In this document: positions 1 to 12,600 of the stretch, one piece after another
How the letters are laid out: the number at the start of each line of letters is the position of its first letter
Numbering within the stretch: the first letter of the stretch is position 1
Assembly (NCBI GenBank): GCA_029168955.1
Contig: JAPDOI010001220.1
Span: 124,001 to 188,000, forward strand
From: Aplectana chamaeleonis
Taxonomy: Eukaryota > Nematoda > Chromadorea > Rhabditida > Cosmocercidae
Length of the DNA: 64,000 nt
Reading direction: 5' to 3'
Program-made: the position numbers and the translations under genes
The notes under the pieces: generated by a model
The model's database searches: none
Told to the model about the DNA's origin: nothing
What the model saw: only the letters and a program-made list of their open reading frames with translations

Positions 1-831
1 GAGTTACGAATTTCGAATAAATTCGATTCGAATATATTCGAATAAGTTCGAATCGACGAACTGAAAACAACCCAGTTGAGCAGTCATTGTATTTTCTATT
101 TCAAAGTGAATCTTACTGCCATTGATTGTGAGCGTGTGCGCGCGTATGCTAGGTCCCCTTCGCCTCACACTTTCCCGCCATGCGGTCCCAAAACTTGAAT
201 GTGGTGTGCCCACTCCACCCACTTTCCTGTGACTACAGAGGAAGTGGGTGGGGGAGCACACCATATTCAAAGTTTCGAGGCCGCATATTGCTATTAGTTG
301 CTCGTTTTGAGCCGGTTTTCAACATTGTTGTTGCAATGGGTCACGGAGCTTACGATTTCTGGTGATAAGTTGAAGGTGGTTTCAATCTTTGCCTTCAAAT
401 AATGATTTTTTTGAAATTTCGGCATTTGTAAGAGGTTAAAAATTTTATGATAAAAAAAAACTATTGAGGTCCTCGAACAACTTAGAACTTGAGCGTGCTC
501 CTCTGTTTCCCTAGTCGAAATATTATTAGTTACAGATTCGTTGGGTACAATTACACAATAAATGAGGTGGAACTAGTCAAAGCAATAATTTGTTGCAGCG
601 CTGGCGAACGCAGAAACAGTGATGAGGACGCACACCAAACCACGTTGTTCTCCGATATTTTGCACGCGGCGAGGCGCCAAGTGATTTCGAAATCCTCTGA
701 CGTGGTCATGTCTGCCCATGGAATACACGGCCACCTATCGTACACCATAAATAACGACGACGGCGCAGATTTATCCGATACTATTCGAAATTATAACTAT
801 CCGAATGTTCATTCGAATATTAGGCTTCGAA
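1..831. other. daf-2 intronic or upstream sequence, no gene seen
   Basis: AT-rich sequence with scattered TTCGAAT words at 1-55 and 780-830, the same simple motif that builds the satellites elsewhere in the window. A short open stretch at 489-872 has no recognisable domain. No exon of the receptor could be placed here. Confidence 0.4.
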
Positions 832-1119
832 CAGGGTACGGCGTGGGGTGTGGATATCCACAGGGGACCTGAGCTGCGCAGAGGTGTTGGGGGGGGGGTC
901 TGAGCTTTTCCGGAAACCAAGTGGACCATTCTGAATGGGCTATACACCTTACATTCAGTTCTTTACGACGAATTCGATTATACTATTTTTAAATTTTACA
1001 TTAAAAAAAAACTGACCAAATACCGATCCTAGTGGGTCTGAGAAAATCGCCAAAATTTGCTCTTGAAGAGAGGGGGTCTTAGTAAAATAGGCTTCGTCCA
1101 CACCTTGTGCCGTACCCTG
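832..1119. mobile_element. hAT-type MITE with perfect 8-bp target duplication
   Basis: The ends are inverted: CAGGGTACGG at the left end and CCGTACCCTG at the right, pairing over about 23 bp with four mismatches. The element is flanked on both sides by GCTTCGAA (824-831 and 1120-1127). An 8-bp duplication with CAGGG ends is diagnostic of hAT transposons. There is no coding capacity in 288 bp, so it is non-autonomous. Parts of its interior recur at 26745-26850 and 29440-29600. Confidence 0.85.
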
Positions 1120-1435
1120 GCTTCGAATGTCGAATAAATTCGAATGACCCTGTTTTTTGAGGTCCGATTTTTGAATAGATTCGATTGGCCTCTTTTTTGA
1201 GGTCCGATTTTTGAATAGTATTCGAATGGTGCGGTTTTAACAATTCCCATAATGAATACGTACTCGAATGGCAATTATTCGAGTCTATCGATTCGAATCC
1301 ATTCGAGTGGAACAACTGTACTATGTACCTATGAAATGCTATTCTTTTACGAATGACTCAGTGGAAGCAGACAGAAGACATTATTGTCCTCGTTTGATAT
1401 ACTCGTTCGCGTGTATTCCCCCAATCAATTTCTAG

Positions 1436-1857
1436 GCTGGAATGGGATCCTCCTGCTCAACCAAATGGAGAGATTTCTCACTATGTAGTCAGCTGGCGTG
1501 CGATGAATGATGCGTACATGAATCAAAACATGGGAGCTGCCGTTTGTCATGATGGTAGGTAGTCTATGAGCTGTCCTCTTCATTTCGTCTGGAATCGGGG
1601 GTGAAATATTCAGATATAACTCGAAGTCTCGATCTTTCACTGGGTATTGCTGAGGGGTTGCGCGACACTACAACCACCGCAGCACCCCGAGCAGTGTCGG
1701 TATTGATGGGTGAAAGTGGCGATTCGCCAGCTGACACATGTCCACGATCTCAAGGCTGCTGCAAATGCACTTCGAAGGTTTGTGTCCTTTTTCAACTACA
1801 TGAAGTGTTTTTTTGCAGGACCCCTCGGATTGTGAGCACCATTTCCAATTTGACAAC
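1436..1857 (+). CDS. daf-2: daf-2 exons: FN3 repeat and start of insert domain
   Basis: Three exons (1436-1554, 1614-1777, 1819-1857). The first encodes [20 protein letters not shown], the conserved strand pattern of the receptor FN3 repeat (a hydrophobic-x-W-x-PP...PNG-x-I-x-x-Y-x-V motif). The second contains a GCCKC cysteine cluster that corresponds to the CC-x-C cluster of the insulin receptor insert domain. The third is a 13-codon exon ending at a GTATGC donor. The exon at 1436 enters with one base completing a codon, so at least one upstream exon exists; I could not find it between 1 and 1435. Confidence 0.88.
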
Positions 1858-3657
1858 GTATGCGGGGTTTAGCTGTTGCTAGGCATAATTCGCGAGATGT
1901 TTAGCTGAATGTCCGTTTTGACATTGCTCCCATTTCGATCTTGTTCTGTGATGTATTAGCTGTTCCCTTTTATGGGACCAACTTCGTCGTGTTCTGCGAT
2001 GTGCGGAATAAAAATGTAGAATTTTGGAAATCTGATTTTGGAAATCGGATCATCATTCAAATTTTGGGAAGTCTAGGGAAGAATCAAACTTTTAGAATCT
2101 GGAACAGAGTTGACATTTTCTCAAAGGCACAGTCCAACAGCAGAATTATTTTCCAGTACTCCTTTCCTTGGAATTAATTTCGCATTGATCACAATGGTGT
2201 GTTCTGAATTGCTCAGACCCCACTTTGAACGGACTTATGAATCACAGGAAAACGACTAATTCCGAGTGGTGAAAGTAGAAGGGACGAGTTGTCAGAGGTC
2301 TGTACCTCTCGTCATTCGCTACGGCTTCTTGCAGTAGGCGGGCCACAGTGGTTTCTTCCTATATCTCGCTTATTCGGAGGAAATGAGAGCTCGCGTTAGC
2401 CAGATGTTATACAGGGAAGGCCTATTTCACAGTTAGTTGGAAATCTCAGATCTCTTCCCTCACATTGGACTGTGCAATTATTATTGTAGACAATTAAAAA
2501 CGCGATATGGAGCCACTTGCTTCTCGATCAGGGCAGGGCCAATGTTTTTGCACTAAGCAAGACACTACCTGTAGCAGCACCATTTTTAGAATCCTTCAAA
2601 CGCCAAATAGCTGCAAAAATCCTTGAGCATTGAGCAATTTCGCTCTTTCCTCATCTGCTTGGCCATCATGTTGTTTTCGTGTCACTGTTTGTGGTAATCA
2701 TTTGAGGTATTCTTCTCTTTTTTTCTTTCTCACGTTTATCCTAAACAACGTAAATCAAGAAATAAATTAACAGCACGAATGCATGAGGAAGTAGGTGCAG
2801 AGCCAGTTTTGTCGTGCATTAGTGTTGACGATCAATGCAAAATCAGTGGATCCAGAGCAGAATTCGTGATCAAAGGATTGCTGATTTCCTCTCATGGAAA
2901 TCAGCAAAAATATGGAAGAAATGCGTCTATGAACGACTTAAAAGGGGCAATCATTGTTGTCACTCCACGTATTGCCTCTCCAACTTCGATTTCAAGATTC
3001 TCTTCAAGAGCGTCATTCCTTCTTGAACGAATTGAATGATATTCTTGAGGAGATAATGCCAAACATGTTTTGCCAGAGTGGTAAAGTCCACCACTTCTAG
3101 GATTACAAATGGCCGACCCTATTTCGAAAGTTCTCGTCGGTATTCACAGTTTTCTCGACGCTGTTGTCACAAGGACCACCCAATCTGTCTGCTTTTTTTC
3201 TTTGGGGAACATGTCAAAGGTTTCTGTTGAGAGCGCCGCCATGTCGTACGTTCTTGTTGTGGCAGTGTGGAGGAAAGAAGATCACCTCCGTGCAAACCGA
3301 CGTCACCCCCTCCACGAAGAAGATTTTTGTCATGGGAGAGGTGCTGGCCGGCCGCAGCTCTCCTTCGGATTCTCCTGCTAAGGGCCGGCGTGGAGAGGAA
3401 TCCTGGACCCGCTCAGAAGTACTCAAGCGCCACGTCCGGCAAGAATGTCTCATGGAGAAAGACGAGCGTCCAGTGCTTCGGATGCGAAAGGTGGGTGCAT
3501 CTCTCCTAATTTGGGTCTCAGCTCTGTGAGGCGTCATAACTCTTCTTTTCTATGTGTTTTGTGCTCCTCACCTATCACCTATGTTTCCTCAAACTCCGAT
3601 CGTCCCCTTTTTATTGTACATATAAATCTCAGAGGCCTTCGTGCCAAGCTTTCTGAG

Positions 3658-3688
<31 letters not shown>

Positions 3689-6600
3689 CGTACTTACCAT
3701 CCAGTTGTGATCATGGTTCAGGAAACCAAGCTCTCTCCTTCCCGTACCTATCGTCATCCTAATATCCCAGGCTATACATATTTCTTACCACGCTCCAAGG
3801 TCAACTCTTGGCGGAGGAGTTTCCACTTTCGTATTATCTACTTTTCCCTCACACCTCATACCTAATACTCCCACGGACGGTACTCTCGAGTACCTTCCGG
3901 TCCATCGCCCCCTTAAAACTCCCCTTTCTCTTTTCAACATCTATATTCCCCCTTCCACCCCATGCCCCTCATCCTATGATCCTATTCCACTCCTTAGGCA
4001 GCTCAACGACTGCTCTTTCTCATTCTCGTCTGTATTTGCGGGCGATTTTAATACTCATGCTTTCTGCTGGTCTCTTGGCTCTGATGCTAGAGGAAGTGAC
4101 GTCGAAGAATGGGCGGAGGAGTGCGATCTGGTTATCTTAAACGATGGCCAGCCCACTCGTCTCCCTGCCAACGGCCGATCTTCTAGCCCAGGCATAATTC
4201 TTGTCTCTTCCAACCTTTCCAACGCTTGCTCATGTTCTACTTCAACAACATTGTCCAGTGATCACGTTCCCGTCTTTGTTCATATCGATCTCTCAAATTC
4301 TCTCGCTCCTTATTCTGGTGTTCGATAACGTTCTTATCTTAATTTAGGCCAAGCAGACTGGTGCCTGTCCAGTGAGGTTGCGCTGCGCCTAGCGGCTGAT
4401 TATCCGTGGAATGGCAATGTGCACCAAAAGGAGCACATCGCTTTTTAGTTTTTCTGCTCGTTTTGGAGAGCATTTTACGCTGATCACAATGATATCTCCA
4501 AAAACGCTCAGAACCCAGTACGAACGAAGTTATGGCCCCTCGAAGATTGTGATTTTCTAGAGCAAGAATTTCGTGGACGAGTTGTCTCGGGCCTGTATTT
4601 TCATGTCATTCGCGGTCATCGCACTGCAGTTGGCTTCAGTATAAAGCTGGACCGAAAACTAACAGAAGAACATAGATTTTGAATAAAATCTGTCACGCGT
4701 CTCGTCCTTATCGAGGTCGGAAACTTGTCGGTGGGCGTTGCCATTTTTTCTTTCCTGGGGGCGTGGTGGGCTTTTTCCTCTTCTATTCGAGCGAATTGAG
4801 ATTTCGCGCTTGGCAATGTTGCTACACACGCTGGCCGGAGTATAATATCAAAAGTTTCCCCTGAGGTTGGACTGTGCCTTTAAGAAGTTCTATCCAAACG
4901 TCACTAGAGAAGTTCTCCAGAAAATCAGGACTAGAGATGCCAGGTTAACAGCCGACCATCTAGACCTGTCGTCGCTCAGCTTGATGACGAGATCAGAAAT
5001 TATCTAGACAGGCACAAGAAAGAATGGGAAAAGTTCACGGGACAGTTGGATTTCAAGACGGACAGTGGAGCTACTTGGAAGGTACTTCGGAAGCTCTCGG
5101 GAAAGAGCTCGCCAGACACCGTCCCCACTATTGAGTTTGATAATAACGTTCTCAAGACGGTGAAAGAAGCCGTCTACTCTCTTGGGAAAAGTTTTTTTTA
5201 TCACGAGTACAACGCGAGGTCCGCAGAATAGAGTGACAGTAAGAGAGCTGTGCCGCCTCCCGCTCATGAGCACGGCCGATGCGTACACTGTGGCGCAATT
5301 AGAGAAGATCATAGAGGATATGCGGAACTTCAAAGCTGTCGGTCCCGACGGCATTTGTCCTGCTGTGCTGAAGAAGCTTCCGACTTAGATCCTCCCGCTC
5401 GTCATTGATCTAACTACCACTTCGTTCAGCTCGTGCATTTTCCCGCAAAACTGGAAGACAGCCAATGCCATCCCGTTGCCCAAGCCAGGCAAACCTCAGT
5501 CGTCAGTAAAGGGATATCGTCCCATCAGTTTGATGTGCCCTCTCGCTAAGGTAGCCGAAAAGCTCTTAGTGGAGAATTAAGCAGAGCACAACGAGAAACA
5601 ATTGTTTTAACACGGGTTAAGAAGGCTGCATTCTGCAACGATAGCGTTGCTAGAAATTACTAGCTATGCAATCGACGGGTCCTACGCTAAGAAGCCATCG
5701 AGAACTCTAGATGCCGCTTTACATCTCACCAAGGCTTTCGATACGGTTAACCTAGGAATCCTGTCAAGAAACGTACTGGAGTCGTCAATACCACCGTGGC
5801 AGAAGCGCTGAATATCGGCCTTTATCAAATGCCGGCGGGCAAGAGACATCTTCCAGAACCATGTCTCCAACGGTATTCCTATAGCAGTTGGAGTCCCCCA
5901 GGGCGGTGTTTTATCACCAGCTCTCTTCAGTCTTTATCTCGAAGATATGCCTGAACCGCCACAGGATATCAAGAATGACGCGTACGTCAATGTCATAACT
6001 ATCGTGTGTCGAGACCGGGATATACAGGTAGCCGCCACCAAGATCAACGAGTACCTGAAGACGCTGAAGAGTTTTCTCGTCGACAAGATGCTGAAGATCT
6101 CCGCATCCAAGCCATCAGTATCCGTCCTCACAACGAACCCATCCGAGCACAGAGCTCATCCGGATGTAGAGTGGGATGGAGACCGTCCGCCTGCTGCTCG
6201 AAAGCTGCTCGGTCTTGTGCTCGATCCCTCGCTCAAGTTCCATAAGAATACCGAGCAGAAGCAGGTTGTCTTTAAAGCTAAGCTCTATGTTCTCAGGGCC
6301 CTAGGTAGTACCTCATGGGGTAGCAGCAAGGAAACGATACTCACGACGTATAAGGCGATTCTTCAGCCAGCCGTGGAATACGCCGCACCGATTTGGCAGC
6401 TTCTAGTTTCAGAATCCTCTTGGACTAGAATGCAACGCGTACAAAATGCCGCTATTCGCATTGCCACCGGATGTGCAAGGAGTTCCCCAGTCGAGCGCAT
6501 GCATGTCGAAACACGTTTACTACCAGTGAAGGAGCACTGTCAACTCCAAGCCCAACAATTCCGTATCAATACTATTAAACAACCAAACCACCCGTCTTGG

Positions 6601-9600
6601 AGAGTGCTAATCTCGTTAGAGAGAGACAAAAGAAAGCCATTTGCTGATGCTCCAAGCAAAGTCAACTTGCAAAGATGGCACGACTCACAGCAAGAACGAC
6701 TCCGTCTTTTTCTCGAGGAGCATGCCAAGTTCGTACGGTGTCATCTTGAGAAGGCGGTGGTAAATCCAATTCTAGGATAAGTACCGCCTCCAGTCTGCAC
6801 ATCCGAGACTCAACTCGGAAGAAAGGCTAGATGCACACTCGCATCGCTGCGCTGCGACCACTTGACAATGCTCATGTCCTACGTCAGCAAGATTGACAGC
6901 AGCAAAACTGTTGTTTGTGCGGACTGCGGTTCCATCGGCCATACCACCGCACATTTATTTTACTGTCCGGAGAGACCTACCCCGCTGACCACAATGGATC
7001 CATGGACGAATCCGTTACTGGTCGCCCAGTTTCTCCACCTATGACAAAGCCCTCGATGTGGCTTCAAAGAAGTAGAAGAAGAGTGCCACCATAAAGGCTG
7101 AAATTGGAAAAGATCGTATTGGCCCTTCCCTTTTTTCGTGCTCCAGTGCCCATTTTTCTCAGAAGGTAAGTTGCATATCTACAGCTTAACCGCTCCCGCT
7201 CAACCGGTGGCTAGCGGTTGCCTAGGAATTCATGCATATTGATTCCCTGCCGATCGCTACTCATTGGAAAGTAAATGTGCGAAGTTTGGTGGATTGCAGT
7301 ATAAAATCTTGATTATGAACAAATGATTTTTCCTCGCGAGAAGCCAAGATTTCCAACAAAATCCATAGCCCAAAACATCGGCGGAAGTCCCTTGCCAAAC
7401 TTAATTTATTTTAATAGTTTGAGTTCCTTCCTCTCTGAGCGTTTTGGTATGTCTTTGGCAATAAATAATACTTTGTAGTCATGTTCGAATTTTTATTCTT
7501 TTTTTTTGTTCCAGTTTATCAATGTTTTTAGGCCGTGTCCAGCGAATTTGATGAGAATGTCGAGTCGCAAACAGCCTTCGAAAATGCTGTCCATAACGTG
7601 GTATTCGTGCAGAAGTGAGATTTTCTTTCAGTTCATTGGATGTTGGACTACTGAAATGTGAATGTTGATGTGTGTTGACCCAGATTCTTGTCCCATCACT
7701 TTATGTTCATGTTTTGGTGAAATACTGATGAGTTGTCGCATTGATAGGCTTACCCGTTTTTTCTTTCCAAAGATTTATTCTCTTATCGCTTACCCTCTCA
7801 GTTCAGAAAACGCTCGTTCATGTTCCCTATTGTTAGAGATTATTAATGTTTGTTCAGCCAGCATAGCAGTGAAGCTTACTTCAGTTGTGCGCATAGTCAT
7901 GATCCGCTGCGATGTGGCGGAGGCGACGGAAACCTGGAGGAGGAAAATGCTATCGATGAAGCCGACGAACACGAAGGCCGAACCCGCACCCCCAGAACGA
8001 TTCGACCTCGCCATCGCTTTCGCCGCTACGACTACAACAAACGCTTTTTGTAGGCGATTCATCGACTCACGCGGCTTATGATTCTAGTGTTGCGTCGTTG
8101 CTTTTCTTCAGACTTCTGTCTTCGTTTCCTTTCTATGTCGTGTTTCCGAATGCGTTTGAATCGGTCTGTCGTCATTGACGTCCTTCGAATGTAAATGTGT
8201 TTGTGCCTGTAACTATTTTCTGTTAGTCGTCTATTTCTTAAAATGTTGTTGCTCTTCTATGTGGCATTTCCAAGCATCTTCAACGAAATCGAGGCCTTTT
8301 AGGAGAGAAGCCGCTAGAAGACGTCGCGCCATCACCGCTGTGGCGCATTCAAAGGATGGTTCCGGCAACGAGTCTATAACAAAGGACATAGGTCGTGCTG
8401 ACAAGAGTCTCAATGTGAGCAAATTTTACGTTCTTGTTTAAATTAACTTTTTGATTACAAAATTTGTTGAAGGCGTCGAATAACATCGAACCAAGGAGCG
8501 AGGCAATAACGGCAAATGTAACTAAGACCTCTTACGTTATCAAAGGCCTCAAGCATTACACACGCTATTTCGTAAGTTGACTTTGTCGTTGTTAGATTGC
8601 TAACTCCATTGGGGAAAAGATCCATGGAAAGGTTCACAATTTTCAGATCCAAGTCACTGTGTGCCAAGATCCTGCTGCACCTGAGTTTCATTGCTCAACA
8701 AAGAGGGCGTGGCAGTATGTGAGAACGAGACCGATTGGTACGTTTGAGTTGGTTCCATCCCATCTATTGGCGGCATTCGACGCTTGCCGAATATACTTGG
8801 GCAAAACTGTAAACATTTTCGAATATATTCGAAAATCATTTTTTTCGAATTTCAAATTTTCGAATATATTCGAAAATCATTTTTTTCGAATTTCAAATTT
8901 TGGAATATATTCGAAAATAAATTTTTCGACTCAAATTTTCGAATAAACTCGAAAATGGTATTTTCGAAATTCGGATTTTCGAATATATTCGAAAAACTGA
9001 TTTTTCGAATTTCAAATTTTCGAGTATATTCGAAAATCAAAATCTTCGAATTTTCGAATAATTTTTTCGAATTTTCAAATAATTTTTTCTATTTTCGGAT
9101 AAATTTTCTCGAATTCACAAATGATAGCTTCGATTTTGAAAATTAGTTTTGAGCTGTCATTTACTGTGACTATAACTTTGTAGAAATATTCATCCCTTGC
9201 ACTTACTCTTAATCTCAAATCATTTTCAACCAGGATGGCTGCAGAATCTGTCCCTGGGGTTGGATTGTGTCGGAACTGTTCAAGAGAGCCTACCATAATG
9301 TTAGGCGCTATTCGTACAGCACGAGCGGGCGTGGCGTTTATGTATTAATAGTCTGACGCCTGATTTTCATTATTAATGCGTCTTCAATTTCATTTTGGTT
9401 AATAATTTTTAATTTTAGTGCTATCTTCTGCTACTATGATAGTGATCGCATGTACAGATTTTTGCTTGCTCGGAAAAGTTAGGGCTCATTTGATTCCGCT
9501 CCGCCATACAATAGCGCCCACGAAACGTGTCCAGAAGCGCGTCGCCGACGCAATTTTCCGTCCGCGAAGGAAAAACACGACGAAAGCGTCAAAATTTTTC

Positions 9601-12600
9601 AGAGTGAATATTTTCAGAATCACCGTTCGATTCGTTTCGTCGCTCAGATTTCAAAAATATTTTCAGACTTGAAAAAAAACTCAAGCCTTGAGACTCATTT
9701 TCCCCTAAAAATGTAAAATCTTCCAGAGTGGGTATTTCTGGAATCTGAGAAGATAATTCGCTTCAGCGAGCCGAGCTGATTTCAAATCTATATCGTTTTT
9801 GAAGCAAAATCGATTTTTTGCAATTTTTTCGACCTACTTATGGCCTATTTACCGACCAAGAAACCGATTTTTTTCCAGATTTCATATAATCTGAAATTGG
9901 GTCGCTCCATATAATTGGTATCGCAATACCGAGAAGAAAAATGTCCTCTAATTTGTGAAAGACGCAAGTTTTAGCCTCACTTTCGCTAGCTATGGGAGAA
10001 CTTCGCCCTGACCCCGTTAATTACCTTTGCTTCTCGCCCTAATTACAAGTAGTGCGTCCTCAGTATAATCCATTGCAGCCAACCTCAAGACTGTGTTAGT
10101 AACATTTCTGCTAAATGCCATGAATGTCGCTCATTTCAGCTACATTGTATACCATTGACCTTAGGCCAATGGTATACATTATCGCTGTCATGAGCGACAG
10201 TCATGACATTTAGCAGGAATCGTGGCGGGACCAGCATCGGAGGAATGGCACTGGCCGCCGTAGAAACAGTTGTCGCGTGTCGTGGAGGGCTGACATAGTG
10301 CAAATGTGCCGATGCCTGTCGTTACCACTGTCGCTGTCGTGCGGTGCACTGCGACAGCGACAGATCAGCACATGCTCCCATCGCACGAGGGAATGCTGCA
10401 ATCATGGGGCAATCTAGCAGCCAGTGTAGGGGCTCTACACGCGAAGGGATTAGTTGTCCCGTTTCTGCACTTTGACACGTCACGCCACTCAATTCAAGCA
10501 AAGTGGTCCCGAGTGGAATTAGAGCCGCAAAAGGCGAGACAACTCCTCCCTCAGTGCGTAGAGACCCCCTATCCCTTAACGGCCGCACTGTGCTTCTCCG
10601 GGCGAAATTCCGGTCCACCTTTGCGTTACGACACGCTTTGCGTCTTCACGCGCTCGAGCTAGTCGAGTTTCCAGCGCCAAAGCCGACTTTATATGGCTTT
10701 TTTTTGCAGTTTTCCCCAATTTTGATTTCTTTCCAGTTTCTGAAACCGACCTAGATTCAACAGATCGGCGACGGCGGTGCTGGAAACTCTTCAAACTCGA
10801 AAGCGCGCGGCTGCAAAGCGTGTCGGGACGCAATTGCGGACCGGAATTTGGCCCAGAGAAGCACAGTACCTCACACTATCGGAGGAAGACGTGCTTCAAA
10901 TTTTTCTCTTCGAACTTGAAGAATTACAATAGTAATTTGTGCAAGTATTCGATGTTCCATTTGTTGGAGCATGTGCAGCAATTCGGAGCGCAATAAGAAG
11001 ACGTGCTGTTCCTGCAGCGCGGCCTTTCTCGGTTTTCAGAACGGCTCAATTTTCGGTTTGAATGCATGTTCGACACGCAAAAATGATGCAAATTAGTGGA
11101 AAATTTCTCATGTTTTATATTTTAGTGGATGCTGATCGTGTAGACAATTTGACGATAAACGTGGAGGTACTTAATGGGACGTCTGACATCCGTATCACCT
11201 GGATGAGTCCGAAAGATCCGAATGGATTGGTGGTGGCTTATAGAGTGAAAGTGATGAACACGGCCAAACAATCGGTAAGGCTGCAGTACATAAGCTTGTT
11301 TGAGAATTCCCTGGAAGATCACGTATACTCTCCTATGAGGAAATTTCAGACACCTGTGGACCAATGTATTCCGGCGTCCAGCGATTGGTCCCCCAATGTT
11401 GACGGAATTGTTTTCGAAGGGTTGATTGATGGCGATTATCGGTAATTTTCACATGTTCCTTCTAGAATTAAGCGTCTTTCGAACCTACATCGGCGATTTA
11501 GCGTTGAACTGAGAACAGTGTCCCTAGCTGGTGTTTCACTCCCTTCCTATGCCGAAGAATTGGTCAAGGTCTATACGCCTGGGTTTTGGACCTTGAAGGT
11601 ATACACGTAGCATGCTCAATTTTTTCCCGTACGTGTTGTGATGTGAGTATTACGGTCTGAAATTTCCAGAACCTCCTTCTGGCATTGCTATTCTTGCTGC
11701 TGTTCGCTGGGATTGTTGGAGTGGTGGGCTACTTCTTCGTGAAGAAATATTATTCGCAGAAAGTCAAGGAGTACGCCACACAGCTAATTTCCGCCAATCC
11801 GGAGTACTTGTCTCAGGTTAGTCGACGATATGGCGACTTTAAAAGTTCAAATTTACAACATGAATACTTGTGTAGCATCAAACTTGAAGGCAGTGTTCAC
11901 GATGGAAAGTTTCTATTCTTTCGCAAAAACGTAAGCTTTGTGTTCATATAAAGGAAGTGAGGAAGAAATAGCGACGAAAAATGGCCATAGAGTAGGCGAA
12001 AACCCCACGGATCAGTTGACCTCTTGGATCAGCCCGCCCACCTCATGGAAACGTTGTCCATCCAAACGAACAGATGCTGAAGTGATGAATATTCTCTATC
12101 TCAAGGGATCCGAACACCCAACATATGCATTACACTTTTTTCATTCCCGAAGAATTCTTGATAGAAACGGAAACATAAAGGGAAGTCGCTTACCTGAGAA
12201 GTTAGAGCGCAAAACCACTCACGTTCCTTAAGACGTTCGAAGTTCTTTTGCGTTATAAACACCGAAATTGACGTATTGGGCGGAAGTTCAATGTTTTAGA
12301 GTCTCTGTTTATCAAATTTTTCTCCGGAAATGAGGGATTTCAGAGGCATTTTCGCCATTATCCTCTAGGCGTGGACTGACTGGCACAAAAGCATAGAAAA
12401 TAGGGCACGATTTGTATAGTAAACTAAACAGTGCCTCCAAGGAGGATTCTTTCTGGTACAATTCCTAAACTTCCTTATTATTATAGCCTTTCTTTGTAGG
12501 CGGACGTTTACAAACCGGATGACTGGGAGTTAAAACGCGTCGATCTGACGCTTGATTGCGAAATTGGACGAGGAACGTTTGGAAAGGTTAGTTTGTGGCT

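Larger units (their letters stand above)
3267..6780 (+). pseudogene. Retrotransposon polyprotein remnant (2A leader, APE endonuclease, RT), copy 1
   Basis: The frame is broken many times. Recognisable pieces are the leader [18 protein letters not shown] (3351-3410), the finger fragment [11 protein letters not shown], the endonuclease motifs VQETKLS and SDHVPVF in other frames, and the reverse transcriptase from about 5880 ([17 protein letters not shown]) to LGSTSWGS and [11 protein letters not shown]. The longest uninterrupted stretch is 5947-6780. The RT catalytic box reads YVNV where an active enzyme has YADD, so both metal-binding aspartates are gone. No ATG precedes the leader in frame. 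This copy is non-functional. Confidence 0.85.
3243..7079 (+). mobile_element. Non-LTR retrotransposon, copy 1 (full length but decayed)
   Basis: Same family as the copy at 13548-17487, with the parts in the same order. These are the 2A-bearing leader (3372-3410), zinc-finger remnant (3460-3510), APE endonuclease remnant (about 3600-4330), reverse transcriptase (about 4880-6780) and cysteine-rich tail (6862-7044). The 3' end is GAAGTAGAAGAAG, a decayed (AAG)n tail. Flanking 13-mers AGAGCGCCGCCAT (3230-3242) and AGAGTGCCACCAT (7080-7092) are a target duplication with two transitions. It lies in the sense direction in a daf-2 intron and is interrupted by a MITE at about 4440-4879. Confidence 0.85.

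Noticed and set aside
489..872. 127-codon frame as an upstream daf-2 exon
   Set aside because: No FN3 or L-domain pattern, and its 3' end runs into the hAT MITE.
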